Source: DASXRA01 sp036502575 (GTDB lineage: Bacteria > Actinomycetota > Actinomycetes > Mycobacteriales > Jatrophihabitantaceae). From it: a stretch of DNA of 64,000 bases. Made by a program: the position numbers and the translations under genes. The DNA is taken from the NCBI GenBank assembly GCA_036502575.1, contig DASXYL010000062.1, positions 1 to 64,000 of the forward strand, read 5' to 3'. This document shows positions 6,230 through 15,373 of this stretch, piece after piece; position 1 is the stretch's first letter, and each line of letters begins with the position of its first letter. The notes beneath the pieces were generated by a model. It was not told the DNA's origin. It was given only the letters and a program-made list of their open reading frames with translations, and did not search any database.

Positions 6230-8476
6230 CTAGACGCGGGTGTAGACCTCGTCCGGCTCGTCCGGTCGCGCGCCTCCGTTGACGCCGCGCGCTTCAGCGG
6301 CGTCCTCGGCGTCGATGGACACGTGCGGCGTGATCTTGTCCAGCGCCTTCGGGAAGAACCAGTTGGCCTTACCGAACATGTGCATCAGCGACGGGACGAG
6401 CACCGTCCGCAGCACGAACGCGTCGAGGAAGACCGCGCTGGCCAGGCCCGCGCCGAACAGCTTCACGCCCCGGTTCGGGTCCAGGATGAACCCGAAGAAC
6501 ACCGTGATCATGATGAACGCGGCCGCGGTGATGATGCCGCCGGTCTCGGCCTGACCCACGGTGATCGCCCGCCGGTTGTCGCGGCTGTGCACCCATTCCT
6601 CGTGCATCCGGCTGACCAGGAACACCTGGTAGTCCATCGACAATCCGAACAGGATCGCGAAGAACATGACCGGTGCCCAGGATTCGATCGGCGCGCCCTT
6701 GCCGATGCCGAGTGCCTCCGATCCCCAGCCCCACTGGAAGATCGCCACGATCAACCCGAACGAGGCACCCGCGGCCAGCAGGTTCATGACCGCCGCGGTC
6801 AACGGGATGACCAGGCTGCGGAATGCGACGAGCAGCAACAGGAACGACAGACCCACGACCGCCCCGATGAACAGCGGCAACTTGTTCGTCAGCACCTTCG
6901 CGAAGTCGACGTAGATCGCCGTTTGGCCGTAGACGTAGACGTGATCCGGGGTGCCCTTGTAGAGGCCGGGCAGCACGTCGTTGCGGAGATTCTTGACCAG
7001 ATCGTCGGTCTTGACGTCCTGCGGCGAGGTCGTCGACTTGAACGAGATCAGGTTCAACGTGGGTGTCAACGGCGTGCCGGTGACGACGCTCGCCGGATCG
7101 ACGTCGGGCACGGCCTTCAGCGCGCTGCTGACCTTCTGTGCCGTCTGCGGCGCGGACTGCCCACTGACCACGAGGGTCAGCGTGGAGTTGTAGCCCTTGC
7201 CGAATCCCTGCGCGATCAGGTCGTAGCCCTTGCGGGTGGTCGTGTTCGACCGGTCGTTGCCCTGATCGGCGTGCCCCATCCGCATCGAGAAGAACGGGAT
7301 GGCGAGCGCGACCATCACGACCAAGCCGGCCAGGGCGGTGACCGCGCGGCGGTTGGCAACGAACTCCGACCAGCGGGCCCAGAAGCCCTTGGCATGGAAG
7401 TCCTCGAACTGGCCGGCACGTACCGCCGCGCGCTGCTTGCGGGGCAGCACCTTGAGCCCGAGCAGGCTCAGTAGCGCGGGTAGCAGCGTGACTGAGGCGA
7501 TCATGGTCAGGGCCACCGCGATCGCGGTGCCGATAGCCATGCCGTAGAAGAAGCTGACGCCGGTTGCGGTCAGGCCCAGCATCGCGATGCAGACCGTGGT
7601 GCCGGCGAACAGCACGGCGCGTCCGGACGTGTTGATCGCGGCGGAGATCGAGTCGGGCACGCTCAGGCCCCGACGCAGATTTCGCCTATGCCTCGTCACG
7701 ATGAACAACGCGTAGTCGACGCCGACACCGATCACCATCAGCTCGGTGAGCTGCGGCGTGATGTTCGAGACGCTCATGATGTGGCTGAGGATGCCGATGA
7801 GCCCAAGTCCGCTGGTCAGTGCCGCGATCGCGCTCGCGAGCGGTAGCGCCGTCGCGCCGAACGTCCGGAAGACGATGGCCAGGATGATCAGGGCGGCGAT
7901 GAAACCGAGCAGGAACGGCGGAATGCCGCTCTCCTTCTGGCCCTGACCCTGGAAACCGTCACCGGTGAACTCGACCTGCAACGTCGAACTGTTGAGCTTT
8001 TTCAGGTTGTCGTAGACGCCGTCGAAGAGCTTCTGCTCGTACTTGTCGGTCTTCCACGTGACGTTGACGATGGCGATCGTCTTGTCGCTGGACAACTGCG
8101 TGGGTTCGGCGGGCGCCTGCGCGGCGTTGTTGTTCGCGCAGGTGAAGGACGCCCACGGGCTGGTGACGCCCACGACGTCGAGCTTGTCGCTGCACAGCTG
8201 TTGCAGCTCCGGCACGACGTTCGCCGGGGGAGCCTGCAGGTCGCCGCTCTTGGCGTGCAGGACGACCTGGCCGTTCAAGCCGGTCTGGTTGTCCTGACCG
8301 GAATCCTTCAGCAGCTTCATCACCGAGTCGGTCTCGGTACCCGGCAGGCTGAAGGTGTCCTTGTAGTTGGCGCCTCCGAGGGATCCGGAGATAGCTTGTG
8401 CGATGACGATGAACGCGAGCCATCCGACGATCACGAGCCAACGCCGTTGAATGGCGAGGCGGGCGAGTCTTTGCAT
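6230..8476 (-). CDS. MMPL-family RND transporter
   Basis: A 748-residue inner-membrane exporter with the MMPL/RND arrangement: helix 1 at about 13-33, a large extracytoplasmic loop, helices 2-6, a second loop, then helices 7-12. The proton-relay aspartates fall in GVGVDYALFIVTRHR (D254) and GLSMDYQVFLVSR (D615). Members export lipids, siderophores or drugs; the substrate cannot be told here. GGAG precedes the ATG. The next gene upstream, an XRE regulator, is divergent and may or may not control it. Confidence 0.92.
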   Translation of the reverse strand: MQRLARLAIQRRWLVIVGWLAFIVIAQAISGSLGGANYKDTFSLPGTETDSVMKLLKDSGQDNQTGLNGQVVLHAKSGDLQAPPANVVPELQQLCSDKLDVVGVTSPWASFTCANNNAAQAPAEPTQLSSDKTIAIVNVTWKTDKYEQKLFDGVYDNLKKLNSSTLQVEFTGDGFQGQGQKESGIPPFLLGFIAALIILAIVFRTFGATALPLASAIAALTSGLGLIGILSHIMSVSNITPQLTELMVIGVGVDYALFIVTRHRRNLRRGLSVPDSISAAINTSGRAVLFAGTTVCIAMLGLTATGVSFFYGMAIGTAIAVALTMIASVTLLPALLSLLGLKVLPRKQRAAVRAGQFEDFHAKGFWARWSEFVANRRAVTALAGLVVMVALAIPFFSMRMGHADQGNDRSNTTTRKGYDLIAQGFGKGYNSTLTLVVSGQSAPQTAQKVSSALKAVPDVDPASVVTGTPLTPTLNLISFKSTTSPQDVKTDDLVKNLRNDVLPGLYKGTPDHVYVYGQTAIYVDFAKVLTNKLPLFIGAVVGLSFLLLLVAFRSLVIPLTAAVMNLLAAGASFGLIVAIFQWGWGSEALGIGKGAPIESWAPVMFFAILFGLSMDYQVFLVSRMHEEWVHSRDNRRAITVGQAETGGIITAAAFIMITVFFGFILDPNRGVKLFGAGLASAVFLDAFVLRTVLVPSLMHMFGKANWFFPKALDKITPHVSIDAEDAAEARGVNGGARPDEPDEVYTRV

Positions 8477-8635
8477 GTGAGCACTCCGGAAAGATCAGCG
8501 ACGACATTTGGGGCCGGTAGCAGACTGCATGGTGATTGCTGAGGAAGCGACCTGATTCTCAGGAGGCTGACAGCGTTATCACCGTTGTTCGTGGCGCCGC
8601 GTGACAGCTACCCATTGTGAGCCAGGCCGCTAACT

Positions 8636-8659
8636 GACTGCTTGCATCTGCTAGCAGTC
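8636..8659. promoter_or_regulatory. Candidate operator before the XRE gene
   Basis: GACTGCT and AGCAGTC form a perfect 7-bp inverted repeat separated by ten bases, ending 17 bp before the GTG start of the XRE regulator. A site so close to the start suits autoregulation. No experimental link is implied. Confidence 0.45.
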
Positions 8660-8676
8660 TGGGGAAGACTGGCGTC

Positions 8677-9180
8677 GTGAACGTCGACGGGATCCGGGAG
8701 CGAGCCAAGAAGGCCGCCACCATCGGGGAGTTCATCCGCGAGCAGCGTGAACAGGCGCAGGTGTCGGTGCGCCAGCTGGCCCGGCTCGCGGGCGTGTCCA
8801 ACCCGTACCTGTCCCAGATCGAACGCGGGCTGCGCAAACCGAGCGCCGACATCCTGCAACAGATCGCGAAGGGCCTGGCGATCTCCGCCGAACAGCTCTA
8901 CGTCCGAGCCGGGATTCTCGAGTCCCGGCACGGCGACCCGGAGTTGATTGCCGCCATCCTGGCCGACACCGGTCTCGCCGAGCGGCAGAAGCAGGTGCTC
9001 ATCGAGATCTACGAGTCGTTCCGTCATGAGAACACCACCGAAAAGACGTCTGAACAGACAGCCGACCTAGGCACCGGCCCCGCGAGCGACGGTGCCGCGG
9101 TGCCAGACCACGACATGGTGGTCAACGGGAAAGCCCGAACGGGCCTGACCGGAACCGCCCCCACCGGAAACAAGGAGTAG
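8677..9180 (+). CDS. XRE-family regulator, Rv0474-like
   Basis: A 167-residue protein with an N-terminal HTH_3 domain (about 17-72; IGEFIREQREQAQVSVRQLA then SNPYLSQIERGLRKPSAD), a short helical segment and a hydrophilic Gly/Thr-rich tail. GTG start. It immediately precedes an hbhA-like gene and a DUF2516 gene, the same order as M. tuberculosis Rv0474-Rv0475-Rv0476, so orthology is likely. A close inverted repeat upstream suggests self-regulation. Confidence 0.88.
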   Translation: MNVDGIRERAKKAATIGEFIREQREQAQVSVRQLARLAGVSNPYLSQIERGLRKPSADILQQIAKGLAISAEQLYVRAGILESRHGDPELIAAILADTGLAERQKQVLIEIYESFRHENTTEKTSEQTADLGTGPASDGAAVPDHDMVVNGKARTGLTGTAPTGNKE

Positions 9181-9185
9181 TACCC

Positions 9186-9653
9186 ATGTCGATCGCCAGT
9201 GACGTTCGTTCCTACGCCGACACGGCGTTGGAGCAGGGCAAGACCACCTACACCGACCTGCGCACCAAGGGCGAGGCGCTCTACGAGCGGGTCAGCACCC
9301 TGCCCGTCGTCGAGCAGGTCAGCTCGACCGTCGAGCCCTACGTGGCCCAGCTGAACGGCTACCGCACCACGGTCACCGACAAGGTCGAGCAGCTCTACAC
9401 CGACCTGAAGAAGAACGACCAGGTCGCCAAGGCGCTCGGCGTCGCCGAGCAGGCCGCCGGCGTCGTCATCGAGACCGTGAACGAGCGGGTCGTCAACCCG
9501 GTCAAGTCGCTGCTCGACCGCGAGACGGTGACCGAGGCGAAGCCCGCGGCGGCGAAGACGCCTGCCGCCGAGGCTGTCCCGGCGAAGGCCGCCACCCCGG
9601 CGAAGGCAGCTCCGGCCAAGCGCACCACCACCCGGCGCACCACCAAGGCCTGA
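9186..9653 (+). CDS. HbhA-like heparin-binding haemagglutinin homologue
   Basis: A 155-residue, mostly helical, coiled-coil-like protein (about 1-115) ending in a Lys/Ala/Pro-rich tail and a TTTRRTT basic end. This is the architecture of mycobacterial HbhA, whose tail binds sulphated glycans and is involved in membrane and lipid-inclusion contacts. It starts 5 bp after the XRE stop. No signal peptide, as in HbhA. Gene order supports orthology to Rv0475; adhesin function in this organism is not implied. Confidence 0.85.
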   Translation: MSIASDVRSYADTALEQGKTTYTDLRTKGEALYERVSTLPVVEQVSSTVEPYVAQLNGYRTTVTDKVEQLYTDLKKNDQVAKALGVAEQAAGVVIETVNERVVNPVKSLLDRETVTEAKPAAAKTPAAEAVPAKAATPAKAAPAKRTTTRRTTKA

Positions 9654-9681
9654 TTCGCCCGCCAACAGAGGCCCTGGCCGC

Positions 9682-9714
9682 CCGCCCCGCCCGGATCCGT
9701 CCGGTGCGGGGCGG
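9682..9714 (+). terminator. GC hairpin after the hbhA-like gene
   Basis: CCGCCCCGC (9682-9690) pairs with GCGGGGCGG (9706-9714) around a 15-base loop. There is no U-tract, so it may be an attenuator or RNA-stability element between the hbhA-like and DUF2516 genes. Confidence 0.55.
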
Positions 9715-9747
9715 TCGTGCATCGCGCAGGCAACTACCCTTCCTGAC

Positions 9748-10044
9748 ATGCACCTGGTCGACGACGTCTATTGGTGGGTCAACTGGGTGCTGTACTGGGG
9801 CATGGTGGCGCTGCGAGCCTGGGCCGTCGTCGATTGCGCGACGCGCAAGGCGGCCGCGTTCCCGGCCGCCGACAAGCTCACCAAGCCGGCCTGGCTCGCC
9901 ATCACCATCATCGGGGGCGGCCTCGGTTCACTGTTCTTCTACCCGCTGCACATCGTCTCGCTGATCTCGCTCGTGGCGGCGCTCGTGTATCTCTGCGACG
10001 TCCGCCCCGCCGTGCGTGAAGTGTCCGGCGGCAGTCGCTGGTAG
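9748..10044 (+). CDS. DUF2516 membrane protein, Rv0476-like
   Basis: A 98-residue protein with three hydrophobic segments (about 10-30, 48-64, 68-86) and a short hydrophilic C-terminus. Composition and position after hbhA match the actinobacterial DUF2516 family (Rv0476). Function unknown. This is the last gene of the conserved trio before the accessory stretch begins. Confidence 0.82.
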   Translation: MHLVDDVYWWVNWVLYWGMVALRAWAVVDCATRKAAAFPAADKLTKPAWLAITIIGGGLGSLFFYPLHIVSLISLVAALVYLCDVRPAVREVSGGSRW

Positions 10045-10151
10045 AGCGACTCGACCGCGCCGCCGCCCAACATGCTAGGTACCGGCGCGTCCGGGTTGCG
10101 GCGGCCGGTCCGGAGTTCCACGCTGGAGGGTGACACTTCCGGAGGCGACTC

Positions 10152-10994
10152 ATGACGAGTCTCAGCAGGACGGCGACAATTCCGACGGCGGGCGTACTCG
10201 CAGCCGGCGGGTCGACCATGGTTCACGCCCTCGTCCATCACCAGCCCGCACCGCCGGCGCCGCCCCCGGTGCTCGCGGATGTCGTCGACCCGGTGCACGA
10301 CGCCGACGGCCGCGTGCGTGACTGGCGGATGAATCTGCCCAAGCTGCTCGGCCAGCGCGCCGAGTCCGTCCACGACATCAGGCACGAGTTCGTCAAGTGG
10401 CGCTCCGGGTTCGTCACCGAGAGCCTGCTCGGCGACGTGGCGACGGTGCGTGCCTTCCTGCAGTGGGCCGACCATGTCACCGACATCTCCGCCTTGCGGG
10501 TGTTGGGCCTGGGGGCCGCTCGGATCGATCAGAAGACCGCACCGCGCGTGGCGTGGCAGGCGCACGAGGCGGCGGGCGCGTGCCGGGCCCGCGCCGAGTC
10601 GGGACTCGGCGTGATGTCCCCCAAGCGCACGGGCGTCGTGCGCGGCTTCGTCGTCAGCGACAGGCCGGTGCTCGCGCTCGCCGACGCCCGCGCGTCCGTG
10701 ACCGCGACCGCGGCCGGCTTCGAACTGCGCGAGGGCGACGCTGAGCCGCTGCTCGTCCACGGCTGGGTCGTCGAGCCCGACGGCGTAACGGTGATCACCG
10801 ACGACGGGCCGGTGTCGTTGGGCAACTCGCTCGGGGGACGGTTGCTCGCGCAGGTCGCGCCCGGCGTCTCGCAGGCGTCCGCGGCACCGGTGCCGCTCAC
10901 CAGCATCTTCTCCGGCCTGCTCGTGCACCTGCCGGAGATGGCTCTGCTGGCCGCTCGTGACCGGACGTCGCTGGTGATCAGCACGGGCGCCTAA
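10152..10994 (+). CDS. Hypothetical protein, 280 residues
   Basis: I do not recognise this protein. The ATG follows a GGAGG ribosome site. A Pro/Ala-rich stretch (about 29-42) is followed by a helical region with many charged residues (45-115), then mixed alpha/beta sequence. No signal peptide, membrane helix or catalytic motif stands out. It ends with a 4-bp tail-to-tail overlap with the NIPSNAP gene. It is the first gene past the conserved hbhA block. Confidence 0.7.
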   Translation: MTSLSRTATIPTAGVLAAGGSTMVHALVHHQPAPPAPPPVLADVVDPVHDADGRVRDWRMNLPKLLGQRAESVHDIRHEFVKWRSGFVTESLLGDVATVRAFLQWADHVTDISALRVLGLGAARIDQKTAPRVAWQAHEAAGACRARAESGLGVMSPKRTGVVRGFVVSDRPVLALADARASVTATAAGFELREGDAEPLLVHGWVVEPDGVTVITDDGPVSLGNSLGGRLLAQVAPGVSQASAAPVPLTSIFSGLLVHLPEMALLAARDRTSLVISTGA

Positions 10995-11644
10995 CGCAGC
11001 TGGGAGCGCTCGGTCGGGGCCAACCGTAGCCGCTGCGGCGGCCGATATAGGTATGGCGCGAGCCGTTCGGTGACGCCGACCGGTTCGTGGCCGACCCGGG
11101 TCAGCCACACGAGTACCCGCTCGTCCTCGCGTACCGGCAACGCCGGGAACGTATTCGGCGCCGTCTCGGTCTGCAGGCAGGCGATCGCGCCGGGAACGGG
11201 TTCGACCTCGTGTCGCACTGCGTCGACGTCCGTGACGTAGTGGATCGTGGCGGTGATCAGCGACTGCGCGCCGCCGCGGGGTGCGCCCGGCTCCGGGTAA
11301 CCGTCGCCTAGGTATACCGGTCGCAGCATGAGCACATCGTCCGAGTCGATCATTGTCGCGTTCGCAGCTTGGCTGTGCTCTTTCCAGGCCGGGCCACCGT
11401 AGAACGCCGCGAGCGCCGCACCGCGGGCGGTGTTGTCGGTGAAGCCGCGTATCCATACGAACCGGTCGGGGTCGTCGAGGTCCCGGAACTGCCCTACGAC
11501 GTGGATGCCCACCGCTTCCTGGGTCTCGACGAACTCGCGATCGAACAGCTCGATCAACGTGTCGCGCCGGCCCGGATGCAGCGTGTACTGGCGCAGATCG
11601 ACGATCGAGCAGCACGGGTCGTGGCGGGACGCGTCCGAGACCAT
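10991..11644 (-). CDS. NIPSNAP family protein
   Basis: A 217-residue protein whose N-terminal half (VDLRQYTLHPGRRDTLIELF, then FVWIRGFTD) is typical of the NIPSNAP ferredoxin-like alpha+beta barrel. A second, more divergent barrel-like half follows (ITATIHYVTDVDAV onward). Function in bacteria is unknown. It is divergent from the ROK repressor. Confidence 0.8.
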   Translation of the reverse strand: MVSDASRHDPCCSIVDLRQYTLHPGRRDTLIELFDREFVETQEAVGIHVVGQFRDLDDPDRFVWIRGFTDNTARGAALAAFYGGPAWKEHSQAANATMIDSDDVLMLRPVYLGDGYPEPGAPRGGAQSLITATIHYVTDVDAVRHEVEPVPGAIACLQTETAPNTFPALPVREDERVLVWLTRVGHEPVGVTERLAPYLYRPPQRLRLAPTERSQLR

Positions 11645-11734
11645 TCGCGCACGATAAGCGGCAACCCTGACAGCGTGTCGTCGTCGGAAGGGTTGACGCG
11701 ACGCGAACCGCTCTCTAGCGTCTGCTGGTCAATA

Positions 11735-11745
11735 GGAAAGTTTCC
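11735..11745. promoter_or_regulatory. Candidate ROK operator
   Basis: GGAAAGTTTCC is a perfect palindrome 22 bp before the chosen GTG of the ROK repressor and just ahead of its GGAG ribosome site. Position and symmetry suit autoregulation of the sugar operon by its first gene product. Confidence 0.5.
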
Positions 11746-11767
11746 GTTCAATCAGTGGAGCGTGCCC

Positions 11768-12994
11768 GTGCCGGGTCGTACACGCAGCCAGGACGCCGGG
11801 ATGTTCCCCGCGGGCGCCCAGAGCCTGCTGCGGTCGATGAACGCCCGCGCGGTGCTGGAGCTGATCCATAGCGACGGCCCGATCGCCCGCTCGGACATCT
11901 CGGCCGGCACCGGCCTGTCCAAGCCCACCGTGACCCTGGCGCTCAACACGCTGCTCGCCGCCGGAGTCGTGGACGAGACCGGTTACGCCCATGGACGTCC
12001 GGGCCCGGCTGCTGCCCTGTACCGGGTGCGCCCGGCAAGCGGCCTGTCGGTCGGCGTCGACATCGGGCACGACCGCATCAACGCCGCCATCGCCGACATC
12101 ACCGGTGAGGTGCGCGCGCGAACGCAGGCTAAGCCCAAGCGGCGCCGGGACACGTTGGTGGCTCAGGTGCACGACCTGATCGCGCAGCTGGCCGCTCGGA
12201 TGGACGCCACCGTTGCCGACCTCGTGCACGTCGTCGTCGGCGTCCCGGCCGTCGTCCATCCCGATGGCGAGCAGCTGAGCCTGTGCGACTCGCTGCCCAA
12301 CGACGGGATCGGGTTCGCGCCGGCACTGCGTGAGTCGTTGGGCCTGCCGGCCACCCTCGAGAACGACGTCAATCTGGCCGTGTTGGGTGAACGGTCGGCC
12401 CGAGCCGACGCCGACCTGCGCGAATTCCTGTTCTTCTCGATCGGCACCGGTCTCGGGGTGGGCATCGTCCTCGGCGGGCAGCTCTACCGGGGCGTGACCG
12501 GCGCGGCCGGCGAGATCGGCTACCTACCGGGCGACGACCCGTCCGTGCCGCCGACGCCGCCGCACGACCGGGCGATGATCAAGGATTCGCTCTCCGGGCA
12601 GGGCATCGTCGAGGAGGCCACCGTCCGCGGTATGGACGCCCGCCTGTCCGGGCGAGAGGTCTTCGACCGGGCGCGGGCCGGCGACGAGCGAGCGCTCGAG
12701 GTCGTCGACGTCATCGCGCGTCGCATCGCGTATGTGATCTGCAGCCTCACTGCAGTCGTCGACCCGGCACTGGTCGTCCTCGGCGGCGGTGTCGGCCTCA
12801 ACCCCGACCTCCTGCTCGACCCGGTGTCGCGCCACGTGCGGGCGATGTCGCCGTTCGCGCCGAGCATCGAGGTGTCGCAGGCCGGCAAGGACGCCGTCCT
12901 GCTCGGCGCGGTGTCGCTCGCGAGCGAGCTGGCCCGCGACACGGTCTTCTCCGCAGCGTCACTCGCCTCGCCCGCCGCGACCGCGGGCGCATAA
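11768..12994 (+). CDS. ROK-family transcriptional repressor
   Basis: A 408-residue repressor: winged HTH at about 20-80 (GPIARSDISAGTGLSKPTVT) followed by a ROK actin-like sugar-binding domain (VGVDIGHDRINAAIADITGE, then FFSIGTGLGVGIVLGG). The cysteine-rich zinc motif found in many ROK proteins is absent between GEIGYLPGDDP and GQGIVEEA, so it is a zinc-free variant. GTG at 11768 is taken because GGAG lies seven bases upstream. It leads the sugar-import operon, separated by 28 bp, and probably represses it until a sugar binds. Confidence 0.88.
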   Translation: MPGRTRSQDAGMFPAGAQSLLRSMNARAVLELIHSDGPIARSDISAGTGLSKPTVTLALNTLLAAGVVDETGYAHGRPGPAAALYRVRPASGLSVGVDIGHDRINAAIADITGEVRARTQAKPKRRRDTLVAQVHDLIAQLAARMDATVADLVHVVVGVPAVVHPDGEQLSLCDSLPNDGIGFAPALRESLGLPATLENDVNLAVLGERSARADADLREFLFFSIGTGLGVGIVLGGQLYRGVTGAAGEIGYLPGDDPSVPPTPPHDRAMIKDSLSGQGIVEEATVRGMDARLSGREVFDRARAGDERALEVVDVIARRIAYVICSLTAVVDPALVVLGGGVGLNPDLLLDPVSRHVRAMSPFAPSIEVSQAGKDAVLLGAVSLASELARDTVFSAASLASPAATAGA

Positions 12995-13022
12995 CTCTCA
13001 CCCACCCGGCCAGGGGGCCAAC

Positions 13023-14384
13023 ATGAAACGGCGAACTCTCCTCGCTACCGCGACGATCGGCGCTACGGCCCTGTTGGCCGCGGGATGCACCACGAGCGGC
13101 GGCGGAGGCAGTCCGCCCACGGCAGTCACGTCGGTGATCTCGACGAACGCGAACCACGCCCCGGCGACGATCACGGTGTGGACGTTCAACACGCTGGCCA
13201 AGGAGGTGAAGTCCTTCCGCGACGACCTGGACCGGCTGCACGCGAAGTACCCATGGTTGACGGTGAAGTTCGTGCCGGGCAAGGACGATGCCGCCTACGC
13301 CAAGGCGGTGGCCGCGGGAAACCCGCCGGACGTGTTCATCTCGATCGCGCCGGACTACGTCGGTCAGTTCTGCCACAACGGCACGGTGCTCGACATGACC
13401 TCCTACCTCAAGGCGGCCAACATCGACGTGCCCAAGACGTTCCCAGCGGCCTCGCTGGTCTACACGCAGTATCAGGGCAAGCAGTGCGCGCTACCGCTGC
13501 TCACCGACGCGTACGGCCTCTACTACAACAAGGCGATGTTCGCCCGGGCCGGCATCACCAGCCCGCCTAAGACGTTCTCCGAGCTGGTCGAGGACGCCAA
13601 GAAGTTGACCGTCAAGAACCCGGACGGCTCGATCAAGACGTTCGGGCTCGTCACGCGGTCGGATTTCTCGTCGAACAACAACATCTACTCGGGCGTGCAG
13701 ACGAACTCCAAGTTCTACGACGGCCAGGGCAAGGCGACGTTCGGCACGGACCCGGGCTGGGCCAAGATGCTCGAGCTCGACAAGACGCTGCAGGACTACT
13801 ACGGCGCCGGCAACGTGCAGAAGTTCGTCGGGCGCTACCAGCCGCACACCGACGACGCATCCAATCCGTTCGTGACCGGCGCGGCCGCGATGGAGTACGA
13901 CGGCGAGTGGCACATCGGCGAGCTCAAGGATGGGGCCCCGAACCTCGACTACGGCGTGGCCCCGTTCCCGGTGCCCGACGACCAGGCCGACCGCTACGGC
14001 GTCGGCAACACCCAGGGCACCGTGCTCTATATCTCCAGCCGCACCAAGCACGCGCAGGAGTCGTTCTTCGCGGTGCAACAGCTCAGCACCGACACGGCGT
14101 TCCTGAACACACTGGCCGATGCGGTAAGCAACATCCCGAGCACGTTCGACTCGCTGACCGCTTGGGATCAGGCCAGCGACCCGCACTGGAGCCAGTTCAT
14201 CTCGATCTTCAAGAACCCCGGCTCCTACTACAAGGAACTGACTGCGGCCGGTGGCGAGGACGCCGTCAACTGGGATCAGTTCAAACAGAACTACGAGGCT
14301 GGCAAGGTCTCGGACCTGCCGGGGGCACTGAAGAAGTTCGCCGGCCAGATCGACTCGATCAACAAGCAGGCGAACGGGCGATGA
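13023..14384 (+). CDS. ABC sugar-binding lipoprotein
   Basis: A 453-residue family-1 extracellular solute-binding protein. The signal peptide ends in a lipobox LLAAGC with lipidated C22, then a Gly/Ser linker and the mature domain beginning ITVWTFNTL. It delivers a mono- or oligosaccharide to the two permeases encoded next. GGGGG precedes the ATG. The stop overlaps the following permease start in ATGA. The matching ATPase is not in the cluster, as usual in actinomycetes where a shared MsiK-type ATPase serves many importers. Confidence 0.92.
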   Translation: MKRRTLLATATIGATALLAAGCTTSGGGGSPPTAVTSVISTNANHAPATITVWTFNTLAKEVKSFRDDLDRLHAKYPWLTVKFVPGKDDAAYAKAVAAGNPPDVFISIAPDYVGQFCHNGTVLDMTSYLKAANIDVPKTFPAASLVYTQYQGKQCALPLLTDAYGLYYNKAMFARAGITSPPKTFSELVEDAKKLTVKNPDGSIKTFGLVTRSDFSSNNNIYSGVQTNSKFYDGQGKATFGTDPGWAKMLELDKTLQDYYGAGNVQKFVGRYQPHTDDASNPFVTGAAAMEYDGEWHIGELKDGAPNLDYGVAPFPVPDDQADRYGVGNTQGTVLYISSRTKHAQESFFAVQQLSTDTAFLNTLADAVSNIPSTFDSLTAWDQASDPHWSQFISIFKNPGSYYKELTAAGGEDAVNWDQFKQNYEAGKVSDLPGALKKFAGQIDSINKQANGR

Positions 14385-15373
14385 CCTCGGTCGCCACCCG
14401 TCCGGCGACCCCGGTGCGCGGCTCGGTCGCGGCCGCGCGCCGGCGCCGGAGCGCGAGCAAAGCGCGCTGGTGGGTGGTCGTCGCGTTCCTGTCGCCGTTC
14501 CTGATCGGTCTGGCCCTGTTCGTCGTCTACCCGGTGTTCGCGACGCTGTACTACTCGTTCACCAACTACCAGGCCGGTTCGTACCTGGCGACCCGGTGGG
14601 TGGGCTTCGAGAACTACCGGAACCTGTTCACCCAGTCGACGGTGTTCTGGGAGGCGGTGCGAAACACGCTGTGGATGGTCGTCATCATGGTGCCGTTGCA
14701 GACCCTGTGGGCGATCTTCACCGCGTGGATCCTGACTCGCATCAAGCGCGGCGCGGTGATCTACCGGACGATCTTCTTCCTGCCGGCGATGGTGCCGATC
14801 GTCGCGACGGCGCTGGCGTTCATCGTCATGCTCAACCCGGTCGGCCCGCTGAACGCGATCCTGGGGCACGCGGGCATCAGCGGTCCGGGCTGGTTCGCCG
14901 ACGCCGCCTGGGCCAAGCCCAGCCTGGTGCTGATGGCGTTGTGGACGGTCGGCAACACGATGATCCTGTTCCTGGCTGCCATGTTGGACGTGCCGACGGC
15001 GCTCTACGAGGCGGCCGACATCGACGGCGCGAACGCCTGGCAGAAGTTCCGGCACATCACCCTGCCCGGCATCTCGCCGGTCATCTTCTTCTCCTTGCTG
15101 ACCGGCATGATCTACACGTTCCAGTACTTCACCGAGGCGTTCGTCGCGTCCGGGTCGGCCAACCCGATCCTGTCGAGCAACCAGTCGATCGGCTATCCGC
15201 AGGACTCGCTGCTCTTCTACACGACCGAGATCTACCGGCAGGGCTTCCAGTACTTCAAGACCGGGTACGCCTCGGCGATGGCCTGGCTGCTGTTCGTGGT
15301 GATCTTCCTCTGCACGGTGGTCTTCATCCGCGGGTCGCGCCGCTGGGTCTACTACGCGGGAGCGGTGCGATGA
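14381..15373 (+). CDS. ABC sugar permease, MalF type
   Basis: A 330-residue inner-membrane subunit with six predicted helices after a basic N-terminal tail. The EAA coupling loop reads EAADIDGANAWQKFRHITLP and would contact the ATPase. Start and stop both overlap neighbours by four bases, so it is translated in step with the binding protein and second permease. Confidence 0.93.
   Translation: MTSVATRPATPVRGSVAAARRRRSASKARWWVVVAFLSPFLIGLALFVVYPVFATLYYSFTNYQAGSYLATRWVGFENYRNLFTQSTVFWEAVRNTLWMVVIMVPLQTLWAIFTAWILTRIKRGAVIYRTIFFLPAMVPIVATALAFIVMLNPVGPLNAILGHAGISGPGWFADAAWAKPSLVLMALWTVGNTMILFLAAMLDVPTALYEAADIDGANAWQKFRHITLPGISPVIFFSLLTGMIYTFQYFTEAFVASGSANPILSSNQSIGYPQDSLLFYTTEIYRQGFQYFKTGYASAMAWLLFVVIFLCTVVFIRGSRRWVYYAGAVR

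Noticed and set aside
6035..7474. 479-codon plus-strand frame opposite mmpL
   Set aside because: Same shadow composition; begins inside crcB and covers conserved MMPL motifs read on the other strand.
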